Assembly (NCBI GenBank): GCA_947454525.1
Contig: CANGJM010000007.1
Coordinates: 62,001-126,000 of the forward strand
Direction: 5' to 3'
Length of the DNA: 64,000 nt
Source: Flavobacteriales bacterium
GTDB lineage: Bacteria > Bacteroidota > Bacteroidia > Flavobacteriales_D > Crocinitomicaceae
Shown here: positions 28,806-37,284 of the stretch, piece after piece
Numbering within the stretch: the stretch's first letter is position 1
Layout: the number at the start of each line of letters is the position of its first letter
Translations under genes and position numbers: made by a program
Notes under the pieces: generated by a model
What the model was told of the DNA's origin: nothing
Seen by the model: the letters and a program-made list of their open reading frames with translations, nothing else
Databases searched by the model: none

Positions 28806-29354
28806 TTAATATCGCGGTTTCCATTCTTGTTCCTGAATTCCAAGTTCCATGGCGATCATTCTGCCTAAAACGAAGAAGTAGTCACTTAATCTGTTTAAAT
28901 AGCTAATCACAAGAGGCGCAACAAAATCGTGTTCGTCTAACGTTACAACCAAACGTTCCGTTCTGCGACATACGCAACGACACACATGTATGTGTCCAAC
29001 AAACGGATGTCCACCGGGAAGTACAAAACTTGTCAGTTCTGGAAGTTTAGCGTCCATAGCATCCATCCATTCTTCTAATTTCTCCACATCGGATTCCAAT
29101 AAATCAGGAATTTTCATGTTGGATTTCTCTGGATCCGATGCTAAACTAGAACCAATCGTAAATAAACGATCTTGGATCTCGATCAACTGTTGAACTGCCG
29201 TTGTGTTGATGTCGAAAGAACGAATCAATCCGACATATGAATTTAGCTCGTCGACAGTGCCGTATGCTTCAATGCGCAATTCACCTTTCGAAACACGCGT
29301 TCCACCAATCAGTCCGGTGTGACCCTGATCTCCTTTTTTAGTGTATATTTTCAT
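28806..29354 (-). CDS. Cob(I)alamin adenosyltransferase, PduO type
   Basis: 182 residues. It transfers the adenosyl group of ATP to cob(I)alamin or cob(I)yrinic acid diamide to make coenzyme B12. The PduO-type ATP-binding N-terminus MKIYTKKGDQGHTGLIGG is clear, followed by VSKGELRIEAYGTVDELNSYVGL and the C-terminal CRCVCRRTERLVV and NRLSDYFFVLGR motifs. Its start overlaps the ispH stop by 4 bases. It is the last gene of the aminotransferase-DUF1801-ispH-ATR operon. Confidence 0.94.
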   Translation of the reverse strand: MKIYTKKGDQGHTGLIGGTRVSKGELRIEAYGTVDELNSYVGLIRSFDINTTAVQQLIEIQDRLFTIGSSLASDPEKSNMKIPDLLESDVEKLEEWMDAMDAKLPELTSFVLPGGHPFVGHIHVCRCVCRRTERLVVTLDEHDFVAPLVISYLNRLSDYFFVLGRMIAMELGIQEQEWKPRY

Positions 29355-30568
29355 TTTATGTTACTTAATATGGTGTTCAATTCTTCTTCGTTATGAAAAA
29401 AAGAAAGGATTTTCATCATGACTCCATCCACAATAGAATCTGGACAAGAAGCGCCAGAAGTGAGGATGATTCGATGATTTGATTCCGTTGAGATGAACGT
29501 GGAATCGCTTATTTTTTTTGAGTGAATGTCAAACGAACGAATGTGCTCTTGTGAAAGAATCTCACTTTCGTCCTTAATAAAGTAACACGGGAACTTTTGC
29601 TCGAGTAACTCGACAAGATGACTGGTGTTTGAACTGTTGTATCCTCCCACAACAATCGCCATATCAGCAGCTGTTTCCATCAATGCAAGTGTTGCCGTTT
29701 GATTATCATTCGTCGCATAACACAGCGTATCTCGCGTATCTGCAATGTGATCTTTAATGACATCAGTTCCGTATTTCAACAACATGACTTCGCGTAAATA
29801 GAGTGCGATTTCTTGCGTTTCACTAGCGAGCATGGTGGTTTGATTTACAACTCCAATTTTCGTTAAATCACGAGTTGCATCGAATCCAGGTGAGTATTTC
29901 CCTTTAAAAATAGCTTCAAATGAAGAGGTATCTAACTTTCCGAGGATGAAATCACCAAGAATTCTTGCTTCTTCAATATCCTTGACAATTAATGAAGGAG
30001 CGTTTTTCGAACTGTGTGAAAAGGTTGCACGTGTTTCTTCGTGCTTGTGTTTCCCATGAATGATGATGGTGTGATTCGTTTCTCCGAGTTTTTCAGATCG
30101 ATTCCAAACCTTTTCCACAAATGGACATGTTGTATTGTAGGTTGCGATGTCAACACCAATTACTTTCAGTTTTTCCTCGATTTCTAGGGTTGTTCCAAAA
30201 GCAGGAATGATCACCAAATCTTCCTTGGTTAAGGTATCAAAAGGAATCAATTGATTTCCTTCGGTATCTTGGAGAAACTGAAGTCCGTGACTAATCAGGT
30301 CTTCGTTCACCGCTGGATTATGAATCATTTGACTCAAAAGGAAAATCCGTTTCGTTGGATTTTCGTGAATGGCTTTGTAACTTTTTTCGATGGCATTTTC
30401 TACGCCGTAGCAAAAACCGAAATGTCGAGCAATTACAAACGTTACCTTTCCTAGTTGCAGTTCCGTTGGACTAAAATCTTTTTTGCGTGGATCAACTAAT
30501 TTTCGTTGAGCCTTCACTTTTGAAATGATGTGCGAACGGTAAAAAGCTGGTACTTCGAATTGTTTCAT
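29351..30568 (-). CDS. ispH: 4-hydroxy-3-methylbut-2-enyl diphosphate reductase, long form
   Basis: 405 residues, about 100 more than E. coli IspH (316) and similar to the long cyanobacterial/plant class. It makes IPP and DMAPP in the last MEP-pathway step using a [4Fe-4S] cluster. Cluster cysteines are visible in HFGFCYGVENA, NTTCPFVEKVW and the C-terminal TSGASCPDSIVDGV. The histidine-containing motifs SQMIHNPAVNEDL and IIHGKHKHEET also fit. The N-terminal ~40 residues and an internal insertion around 195-235 account for the extra length. Start overlap with the downstream gene is 4 bases. Confidence 0.93.
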   Translation of the reverse strand: MKQFEVPAFYRSHIISKVKAQRKLVDPRKKDFSPTELQLGKVTFVIARHFGFCYGVENAIEKSYKAIHENPTKRIFLLSQMIHNPAVNEDLISHGLQFLQDTEGNQLIPFDTLTKEDLVIIPAFGTTLEIEEKLKVIGVDIATYNTTCPFVEKVWNRSEKLGETNHTIIIHGKHKHEETRATFSHSSKNAPSLIVKDIEEARILGDFILGKLDTSSFEAIFKGKYSPGFDATRDLTKIGVVNQTTMLASETQEIALYLREVMLLKYGTDVIKDHIADTRDTLCYATNDNQTATLALMETAADMAIVVGGYNSSNTSHLVELLEQKFPCYFIKDESEILSQEHIRSFDIHSKKISDSTFISTESNHRIILTSGASCPDSIVDGVMMKILSFFHNEEELNTILSNIK

Positions 30569-30601
30569 AGTGTTAGTTCAACGAATGAATCACGAATTGG
30601 T

Positions 30602-31045
30602 TCATTTGCGTTTATACATTTTTTCATACCGGTCAATCCAATTTTGAACGGTCATTTTCTGGGCTAATTCACCGATTAGTTCGAAAGGAATATCTTGTCC
30701 ATGCTTGAAGCGAATACACGATTTTCCCATGTCCAATTTCTTTGAGCTATGTTTCGGGAATTCTTCAACAAACCAATTCAATAATTGCTCATCGCTATAA
30801 ATCCCCATGTGGTAAACCGCAATAAAGTTTTTCTGACTAGCAATCGTTAAAAAGGGTAAAGGTAGTTTCGGTGCGCAATGGTAACCATCCGGATAAATAG
30901 CATGAGGCACCACATATCCAACCATGCCGTAACTTTCTGTTTCCTCAAATCCATCGGGGAGATTCTCACGGAGAACCTCCATCAATCGAATGAATTTGTC
31001 TCGATGCTCCGTTGGAATATTCGCTATGTATTGCTCAATAAACAT
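30602..31045 (-). CDS. DUF1801 (YdhG-like) protein
   Basis: 147 residues. The pattern YIANIPTEHRDKFIRLMEVLRENLPDGFEE, then YVVPHAIYPDGYHCAPKLPLPFLTIASQKNFIAVYHMGIY and the C-terminal LDMGKSCIRFKHGQDIPFELIGEL, is that of DUF1801, a YdhG-like fold. Members are cytoplasmic and their function is not established, though some are linked to iron or metal homeostasis. It starts 3 bases after the aminotransferase stop and precedes ispH by 33 bases, so it is probably in the same transcript. Confidence 0.85.
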   Translation of the reverse strand: MFIEQYIANIPTEHRDKFIRLMEVLRENLPDGFEETESYGMVGYVVPHAIYPDGYHCAPKLPLPFLTIASQKNFIAVYHMGIYSDEQLLNWFVEEFPKHSSKKLDMGKSCIRFKHGQDIPFELIGELAQKMTVQNWIDRYEKMYKRK

Positions 31046-31048
31046 GGA

Positions 31049-32251
31049 TTAACTATTTGTTCGTCCTGGATAAACCTGTAAAGCGACACGTAAACATTCC
31101 ACAGCTTTTCTTAAAGAATCTTGATTCAACACGTAGGCAATACGAGCTTCTTGTTTCCCCGCGCCTGGAGTGGAATAGAATCCATTTGCTGGAGCCATCA
31201 TAACAGTCTGACCTTCGAATTCAAAATCCTCTAGTAACCATTGACAGAATTTTTCTGCATCGTCAACAGGGAATTTCGCTACACAATAGAATGCACCACT
31301 TGGTTTTGGACAAAATACACCTGGAATACTGTTGAGTCCATCTACCATGATGTTTCTACGAGCAACATATTCACTAACAACATCATCGAAGTAGGATTGT
31401 GGCGTATCTAAAGCAGCTTCAGCAGCAATTTGATCAACTGTTGGTGGAGATAAACGTGCTTGTCCAAATTTCAAGGCTGCACTCATGACTTCCTTGTTTT
31501 TGGTAATCAGTGCACCAATTCTTGCTCCACACATGGAATAGCGTTTGGAAACGGAATCGATCATGATGACATTCTCTTCAATTCCTTTTAAATTCATTAC
31601 CGAGAAAGGAATGGCACCATCGTAGCAAAATTCACGGTAAACTTCATCCGCAAATAAGTACAAATCATGTTTTAAAACGATTTCTCTCAACTGTTCTAAT
31701 TCTTCCTGAGAATACAAGTATCCCGTTGGATTTCCTGGGTTACAAATCACAATGGCTCTCGTTTTAGAGGTGATTTTCTTTTCAAATTCTTCCACTGGAG
31801 GAAGTGCGAATCCAGATTCAATAGATGATGCAACCGGAACAACGTTTAGTCCGGCAGTAACCGCAAATCCATTGTAATTCGCATAAAATGGTTCAGGGAT
31901 AATGACTTCATCTCCTGGATCACAGGTACACATAAATCCAAAAATCAATGCTTCTGATCCACCTGTTGTGATTAAAATATCTTCGCTGTTTACTGGAATC
32001 CCACTTTTTTGGTAGGACAACGCTAGTTTGTTTCTGTAGCTTTCAAATCCAGCTGAGTGACTGTATTCTAATACTTTGCGGTCTAAATTATGTATGGCAT
32101 TTAAGGCAGTTTCAGGCGTTTCAATGTCCGGTTGACCGATGTTTAAATGGTAAACAATTTTACCTGCTTTTTTTGCTGTTTCAGCATATGGAACAAGTTT
32201 TCTAATCGGAGAAGCTGGCATCTGAATGGCCTTGTCTGAAATTTTTGGCAT
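31049..32251 (-). CDS. PLP-dependent aminotransferase (class I/II, aspartate-type)
   Basis: 400 residues. Fold-type I aminotransferase: NIGQPDIETPE at the N-terminus, TTGGSEALIFGF for PLP phosphate binding, CNPGNPTGYLYS (Asn for the cofactor ring), FADEVYREF (Asp/Tyr), and the Schiff-base lysine in DSVSKRYSMCGARIG. Likely aspartate, aromatic or alanine aminotransferase; specificity cannot be decided. First gene of an operon with DUF1801, ispH and the adenosyltransferase. A -7 box lies 20 bases upstream at 32271-32278. Confidence 0.93.
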   Translation of the reverse strand: MPKISDKAIQMPASPIRKLVPYAETAKKAGKIVYHLNIGQPDIETPETALNAIHNLDRKVLEYSHSAGFESYRNKLALSYQKSGIPVNSEDILITTGGSEALIFGFMCTCDPGDEVIIPEPFYANYNGFAVTAGLNVVPVASSIESGFALPPVEEFEKKITSKTRAIVICNPGNPTGYLYSQEELEQLREIVLKHDLYLFADEVYREFCYDGAIPFSVMNLKGIEENVIMIDSVSKRYSMCGARIGALITKNKEVMSAALKFGQARLSPPTVDQIAAEAALDTPQSYFDDVVSEYVARRNIMVDGLNSIPGVFCPKPSGAFYCVAKFPVDDAEKFCQWLLEDFEFEGQTVMMAPANGFYSTPGAGKQEARIAYVLNQDSLRKAVECLRVALQVYPGRTNS

Positions 32252-32270
32252 GTCTATGTTTTTGATTCCT

Positions 32271-32278
32271 CAAAATTA
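32271..32278 (-). promoter_or_regulatory. -7 box TAATTTTG for the aminotransferase-ispH operon
   Basis: Exact TAnnTTTG on the minus strand, 19 bases before the ATG at 32251. The nearest TTTG is only 11 bases upstream of it, so the -33 element is uncertain. Confidence 0.5.
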
Positions 32279-32304
32279 ATCATTCTTCTCAAATAGGAGC
32301 AGAA

Positions 32305-33936
32305 TCATTTACGCTTACATGCAAACCAAGTTGTCCGTTTAAAAAACACGAATCCTCCTTTTTCGCCGATTAATATAAGTTCGGGATAAATGTTCATGAA
32401 TTCTTGTTTTTGTTGAATTTTAGCAACAAAGTATGCAGGCTTGGTTAAGATTGCCGTTGCGACTACTTTTTCGTCTTGTGTTACTTCGTTTCCAGGCTTC
32501 ACATTTCCGTAAAACAAATGTGCGTATGACTTGAATCCAAGTGTGGTGAAGTAGGCATCCTCATGCTGGTGACGCTTGTAAAAATCAATCGCTGCTCCTT
32601 GTGAAACATCCTCAATTTTCGGCACAACAAATGCATTGATACTCACTAAACTTACAATGATGCCAATTCCTAACGAAAGGTAATATTTAATGAATTTATC
32701 ACTTCTTAAGTATTTAAAAGACAAAAGAATAGTTTTCGTTAGTAAAACAAAAGGTACAAGTTGTAAAATGGACCAAGAATAGGGTTCTTTCATCGCTTGA
32801 ATAGCGAATGGATCCTTCACTTGAATGTTTTCTAGAATGATTTGGGTGTGTCCAACTAGGTAGCCTAAAATCCCAAAAACAAGTGCTAACAAGGAAAGAA
32901 ATGCAAGGACAAAATAATGAATGCGTTTATTGTTTGTGAAGCCATTTTCCCATTGATGAACGACAAATCGCGCAGCGAAATAGGTGATGGGGAAATAACA
33001 AAAACTGGAATAATGAACAATTTTAGTCTTGACAATAGAGAACAGAATCAAGGTAAACCAAAGCATTCCATGCATGATGAGATCCAAGCTTGCTCGTTTG
33101 ATTTCCTTGTTTCTCAAGTATCCGATGAGAAAGAAAGATGCGGGAAAAACACCGAAGAGTAATATGATCCAATGGTAATAAATGGGTCCACCGTGTCCTG
33201 CATCTTGTGTTTGGAACAAGCGGACTTGATAGGCGATGAATTCCTGAATGATTTCTTGATGACCACTTGCAAACAAGAGGATAAACCAAAGGGAACCGAT
33301 GAACAAAGTCGTTAAAAGGAAAAGGACAATCTTACCAAAGGTTGGGAAGTCCTTGAAGCGATTAAACAAGAAATAAACAGCAAACGCGCCACCAATTAAC
33401 AAGAGTGCAACGGGTCCTTTGGTTAGGATTGCCAGTCCGATGAATACACCGGAAAGAATAAAGTTTCGCGAAGTTTGTTGATGGCTTCCTTTGTAAAAAT
33501 GAATAATTCCACTAAAAATAAAGAAGTTAAACCACGGATCGATGATTCCAGAGTTGAAGTACATGAAGGGAAGAATCGAGCAGGCGTATAGTGCGCTCCA
33601 TGCGATGCCGAATTTCTCTCCGAAAAACTCCTTTCCAAAACGATACAAGGCCAACAAGGTAAAAACAGCAGCAATGACATTCGGAAAACGGGCAGCGAAT
33701 TCATTGATTCCAAAAACGAGCATGGACAACGCTTGCATCCAAATAAACAATGGTGGTTTCTCCCAGAAAGCTTGAAAATTGATCGTGACATTGAAATAGT
33801 CCTTCGATACAATCATTTCACGTGCACACTCGGCGAAATTCACTTCATCCCAATCAAACAAAGCGGATAAGCCGATGCTTGGAATACACGCTAAAAAAAC
33901 AAATAGGACAATGATCCAATGGAAGTATTTTGTCAT
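32305..33936 (-). CDS. Glycosyltransferase family 39-like (ArnT/PMT-type) membrane protein
   Basis: 543 residues with about 12 membrane segments. The N-terminal luminal acidic motif LFDWDEVNFAECAREM, followed by FQAFWEKPPLFIWMQ, is typical of GT-C enzymes such as ArnT and related polyprenyl-phosphate sugar transferases (catalytic Asp-Glu). It probably moves a sugar from a lipid carrier to LPS, lipid or protein in the periplasm; donor and acceptor are unknown. It starts 3 bases after the PAP2 phosphatase stop, a natural partner that could recycle the polyprenyl phosphate or process lipid A. Confidence 0.85.
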   Translation of the reverse strand: MTKYFHWIIVLFVFLACIPSIGLSALFDWDEVNFAECAREMIVSKDYFNVTINFQAFWEKPPLFIWMQALSMLVFGINEFAARFPNVIAAVFTLLALYRFGKEFFGEKFGIAWSALYACSILPFMYFNSGIIDPWFNFFIFSGIIHFYKGSHQQTSRNFILSGVFIGLAILTKGPVALLLIGGAFAVYFLFNRFKDFPTFGKIVLFLLTTLFIGSLWFILLFASGHQEIIQEFIAYQVRLFQTQDAGHGGPIYYHWIILLFGVFPASFFLIGYLRNKEIKRASLDLIMHGMLWFTLILFSIVKTKIVHYSSFCYFPITYFAARFVVHQWENGFTNNKRIHYFVLAFLSLLALVFGILGYLVGHTQIILENIQVKDPFAIQAMKEPYSWSILQLVPFVLLTKTILLSFKYLRSDKFIKYYLSLGIGIIVSLVSINAFVVPKIEDVSQGAAIDFYKRHQHEDAYFTTLGFKSYAHLFYGNVKPGNEVTQDEKVVATAILTKPAYFVAKIQQKQEFMNIYPELILIGEKGGFVFFKRTTWFACKRK

Positions 33937-33939
33937 GTT

Positions 33940-34569
33940 CTACTTGTTGAGTGGCTGATCTAACTGTTGCCATTTGGATTGAAGGAATACTTGTGTGTAT
34001 TTCATACAAAGAAATCCAATCATCGCACCTGCAAACATGTCTTCGAAATAGTGCTGTGATAAATACACTCGTGTAAAGGCAAAGAATAGCGCTCCGATGA
34101 AGCAAAGAATTTGGATTGGCCATGTTTTGGCAAAGTTCATAGCGATAAACGTGAACAAAACAAAGGAACTGGTGGAATGTCCCGAAGGAAAACTTTGAAA
34201 CAAATGGTAATGAAAGTCTTTGATTTGATGGAATCCTTTCACATGTTGAAAGACATACATTGGTCTCATGTGGTTATCAAATACAAAATGCTTGAGAAAT
34301 TGAACAAGTCCAGATGAAATCAAAAAAGCAATAAATAGAAGAATCGCCAATTTTTTACTTCGTATTAAGAAAACAAGAAGTGAGATCAATAAAAGAAAAA
34401 GTCCATCGCCCACATTCGTTAAATGAGGCATGGTAAAATCACCGATTTTCGAATGCAAGGAATTGAAAAACAAGTGAAGTGAAAGTTTATCTGTTTGAAC
34501 AATGATCAACAGCGCAAAGCACCAAAACAGGTAATTACACCAATCAAAAAGACTTGATTTCATTTTCAT
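33940..34569 (-). CDS. PAP2-family membrane phosphatase
   Basis: 209 residues with about six membrane segments. All three phosphatase motifs are present: KHFVFDNHMRP (KxxxxxxRP), FPSGHSTS (PSGH), and TRVYLSQHYFEDM (S/TRxxxxxHxxxD). Members dephosphorylate lipid phosphates, for example phosphatidic acid, undecaprenyl diphosphate or lipid A. Operon with the ArnT-like gene suggests lipid-linked sugar or lipid A metabolism. Two in-frame ATGs (34569 and 34563) are possible starts; the first is only 4 bases after a -7 box. Confidence 0.88.
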   Translation of the reverse strand: MKMKSSLFDWCNYLFWCFALLIIVQTDKLSLHLFFNSLHSKIGDFTMPHLTNVGDGLFLLLISLLVFLIRSKKLAILLFIAFLISSGLVQFLKHFVFDNHMRPMYVFQHVKGFHQIKDFHYHLFQSFPSGHSTSSFVLFTFIAMNFAKTWPIQILCFIGALFFAFTRVYLSQHYFEDMFAGAMIGFLCMKYTQVFLQSKWQQLDQPLNK

Positions 34570-34573
34570 GGGT

Positions 34574-34581
34574 CAAATTTA
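34574..34581 (-). promoter_or_regulatory. -7 box TAAATTTG for the PAP2/ArnT pair
   Basis: Exact TAnnTTTG on the minus strand, 4 bases before ATG 34569. If real, transcription would begin at or almost at the start codon. Confidence 0.45.
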
Positions 34582-34601
34582 CGCAATCCTGAGAATTGAA
34601 T

Positions 34602-34609
34602 TATCTTCG
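34602..34609 (+). promoter_or_regulatory. -7-like box TATCTTCG for the LamG cargo gene
   Basis: One mismatch to TAnnTTTG, 16 bases before the ATG at 34626, in a 56-base divergent intergenic region. Confidence 0.4.
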
Positions 34610-34625
34610 TGTAAATTAAACTAAC

Positions 34626-36599
34626 ATGAAATTAATTCTACTTATTAGTATCATCGCCATTTATTTCAATTTTTCCGCTCAAAACGCCATTCAATTAGAT
34701 GGTTTAAATGATATTGTTACGGTAAATTACCCGGGGATTTTAGGTGATAATCCGAGAACGGTCGAAGCATGGATAAAAACTTCTTCAAATTACAATCCTA
34801 ATACAGGAGGTGTTCAAGGTGTCATTTCGGATTGGGGAACTTTTACGAATAGTAATCGATCGACGTTTAATGTTTTGTTTAACAATGCGATCCGTTTTGA
34901 GGTAAATGGAAACGGAGTGAATGGTACCATTCCTGTGAATGATGGAAATTGGCACCATGTAGCAATGGTGTATGATCCCTTAGCGACCTTAAAAGTTTCA
35001 TTGTATGTAGATGGTATTTTGGATGTAGCAGGAAACTTAACCATTCCCGTGAATACCCTAAGTACGTATGTCCGCATTGGACAACGTGTGGATGGACTTC
35101 ATTTTTTTAACGGGAAAATTGATGAATATCGACTTTGGTCCGTTGCGCTAACGCAAGCTCAAATCATTGCCAACAAGGACAAAGAGCTTTGTCATTTAAA
35201 TGATCCTAACTTAAAGCTTTATTACACCTTTAATCAGGGTGTTGCAAGTGGAATAAATACAGGTCAAACAATTGTGCATGATTGGAGTCCAAATCAAAAA
35301 GATGGAACGTTGACAAATGTTCAATTAACGGGAAGTTCATCTAATTGGGTGACAGGACAAGTGCTGAATCCAGGTTTTTCTTCTTCCAATTCGATTCTGT
35401 CAAGTTGCGGTACGTATACCTCAAGCTTGGATAATCAAGTTTATTCGACAAGTGGTGTTTACACGGTAAATGGATTGAATCAGGCTGGATGTGATTCCAT
35501 TCAAACGTTGAATCTAACCGTTGTTCCGACCTATATAACCAGTTTTACCGCCGCTAGTTGTGGTTCATATGTTTGGTCTCAAAATGGTCAGAGTTATTCG
35601 AATACGGGTATTTATTTCGATACACTTACAGCACAGAACGGTTGTGATTCCATTCTGAAATTGGATTTGACGATCACGCCAATTTCTTCAAATGTCCTTC
35701 ACGTGTTTAGTTGCGATGCTTATACTTGGGCGCAAACAGGAAACACTTACATGGATTCAGGAACCTATTCAGATACCTTGAGTTCAATTTCAGGTTGTGA
35801 TTCTGTGATTGTATTATTGTTAGACATTTACCCTCAAGTTAGTACAGATTTAACGGTTACCTCGTGCGATAGCTATTATTGGTCCTCGACAAATATGAAC
35901 TACACGAATTCTGGGAATTATTCGGTCGTATTATCCTCGATGTTTGGCTGTGATTCCACAGTTATCTTGCATTTGACTTTAAATCAATCCGATACGACGA
36001 ATCAACTACTGGCTTCATGTTTTCCTATTACCTGGCAGGAAGCTGGAATTGTCATGGATCAATCGGGAATATTTACTCATGCCTTCAGTAACGTCAACGG
36101 TTGCGACTCCATTGTTCAAATTGATTTTTTGTTGAATACATTGACTGCAAGTGTTACCTTGGATGAAACAACAGGCACCTTAAGCACCGTTCCACTTGGA
36201 GCGATTTATACGCTTATTTCATGTGAAAACAATAGTGAACTTGTTACTTGGAACTCGCCTAATTTTGATTTACCGGACAATGGTGTATATGCTGTTGTGG
36301 TGAATCAAAATGGCTGTGTTGACACTTCGGACTGTGTGACTTTTAGTAGTGCCAATTTAACCAATCAAAAGGAAGATTTTTTAAGAATTTCCCCCAATCC
36401 TTGTCAAGATGCATTGTTGATTCATCTACTCAATGGAGATATACACGCGTTTTATGTGTTTGATACAAAAGGAGCTTGTTTAATTCAAGAAGTTTTTGGT
36501 TCAGCAGTAAAGGACTGTTCTGTTTCCACGAAGGAATTACTGCCAGGAATTTATTTCCTTCAAGTGAATGGAGTGGTAATCAAATTTATGAAGGAATAG
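34626..36599 (+). CDS. T9SS type A cargo: LamG domain plus five CDS modules
   Basis: 657 residues with a signal peptide ending NFSAQN. Residues ~20-215 are a LamG/concanavalin-like domain (LDGLNDIVTV, VEAWIKTS, GNWHHVAMVYD, FFNGKIDEYRLWSVALTQAQI), usually sugar-binding or adhesive. Residues 258-505 are five tandem modules of about 50 residues, each with an N-terminal Cys and a C-terminal GCDS. After a further beta segment, the C-terminus (ISPNPCQDALLIHLL, then LLPGIYFLQV) is a type A T9SS sorting domain, removed during export. Secreted or surface protein, probably adhesive. The 3' end overlaps the CPBP gene by 14 bases. Confidence 0.9.
   Translation: MKLILLISIIAIYFNFSAQNAIQLDGLNDIVTVNYPGILGDNPRTVEAWIKTSSNYNPNTGGVQGVISDWGTFTNSNRSTFNVLFNNAIRFEVNGNGVNGTIPVNDGNWHHVAMVYDPLATLKVSLYVDGILDVAGNLTIPVNTLSTYVRIGQRVDGLHFFNGKIDEYRLWSVALTQAQIIANKDKELCHLNDPNLKLYYTFNQGVASGINTGQTIVHDWSPNQKDGTLTNVQLTGSSSNWVTGQVLNPGFSSSNSILSSCGTYTSSLDNQVYSTSGVYTVNGLNQAGCDSIQTLNLTVVPTYITSFTAASCGSYVWSQNGQSYSNTGIYFDTLTAQNGCDSILKLDLTITPISSNVLHVFSCDAYTWAQTGNTYMDSGTYSDTLSSISGCDSVIVLLLDIYPQVSTDLTVTSCDSYYWSSTNMNYTNSGNYSVVLSSMFGCDSTVILHLTLNQSDTTNQLLASCFPITWQEAGIVMDQSGIFTHAFSNVNGCDSIVQIDFLLNTLTASVTLDETTGTLSTVPLGAIYTLISCENNSELVTWNSPNFDLPDNGVYAVVVNQNGCVDTSDCVTFSSANLTNQKEDFLRISPNPCQDALLIHLLNGDIHAFYVFDTKGACLIQEVFGSAVKDCSVSTKELLPGIYFLQVNGVVIKFMKE
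35397..36140 (+). repeat. Five tandem Cys...GCDS coding modules
   Basis: Five copies of about 50 codons. Each runs SC-x-x-Y-x-W..., a G-x-Y segment about 18 residues after the Cys, then (G)CDS(I/V/T) and a hydrophobic L-x-L-x-(I/L) strand. The same module occurs twice each in the proteins at 22355 and 25136. Confidence 0.85.
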
Positions 36600-37266
36600 T
36601 ATGCGTTTTCTTTTCCTTAATCATGATCACAAATAAAACGGCGTCGTAGGCAAAGTGAGCAGCGATAGAAAACCAAAGTCCGAAATGAACAAATCCGAAG
36701 GAGATGACCACGATAAACGGCAGGACAATCAATCCATACATAGAGAATTTCCAATTCCATGGATTCAAGTAACCGTGAAGTGCAACGAAAACAACGGACG
36801 TAATCCATGGACCGAGAAGTGGTTGTATTCCAGCTCTGAATAACAGTTCTTCGCCAATCCCAGCGCATGCGGACAAAAAGATCCCATCTGCATAGGTGAG
36901 TGGGAGTTGGTCAATAATCCGATCGACTCGATTAGGTAAAGCATCAAAAAATGGTGCTTTCATAAAGAGATAAGCGATAAAGGCATAGGCAAATCCGAAC
37001 TCCAATCCATAGCCAATTGATATCGGATCAATTTTTTTTACTTGAAAAAATTCTGTCCAACTCGTTTCATGAAAAAAATCAAGCAAAAAGAATCCAGGTA
37101 AGGGAAACAGGAGTAATGTAACCAATCCAAGTAAACGTATTTTATAAATATTTGTCAATTTTTTTTCGGTGTCCTGTTTGGTGGATAAAAAAAATACTTC
37201 TATATTCGTCCAACTAAACCTAAAAGAACGCCTATAGATCAAATTTACTTTTAATTGTTGACTCAT
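36586..37266 (-). CDS. CPBP family intramembrane metalloprotease
   Basis: 226 residues at most, with about six membrane segments. The CPBP/Abi (CAAX protease-like) motif EExxxR appears as GIGEELLFRAGIQ, with the second motif VFVALHGYL supplying a His. Function ranges from prenyl-protein processing to bacteriocin immunity; not predictable here. The start is uncertain: the ATG at 37266 is 18 bases from the divergent sigma factor ATG, and an exact -7 box (TAAATTTG, 37240-37247) lies inside the first codons. The next candidate is a TTG at 37158, just before the first membrane segment. Confidence 0.8.
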   Translation of the reverse strand: MSQQLKVNLIYRRSFRFSWTNIEVFFLSTKQDTEKKLTNIYKIRLLGLVTLLLFPLPGFFLLDFFHETSWTEFFQVKKIDPISIGYGLEFGFAYAFIAYLFMKAPFFDALPNRVDRIIDQLPLTYADGIFLSACAGIGEELLFRAGIQPLLGPWITSVVFVALHGYLNPWNWKFSMYGLIVLPFIVVISFGFVHFGLWFSIAAHFAYDAVLFVIMIKEKKTHTIPS

Positions 37267-37284
37267 CAGCAGAAATTGTAAGTT

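Noticed and set aside
35397-36140. Regular repeats that could suggest a CRISPR array
   Set aside because: Repeat period is about 150 bases, in frame, with protein-level conservation and a single coding frame; no short palindromic repeats or unique spacers.
36586-37266. Phage-abortive infection or immunity gene (CPBP/Abi name)
   Set aside because: No defence genes, toxin or mobile element nearby; the family name alone does not support a defence role.
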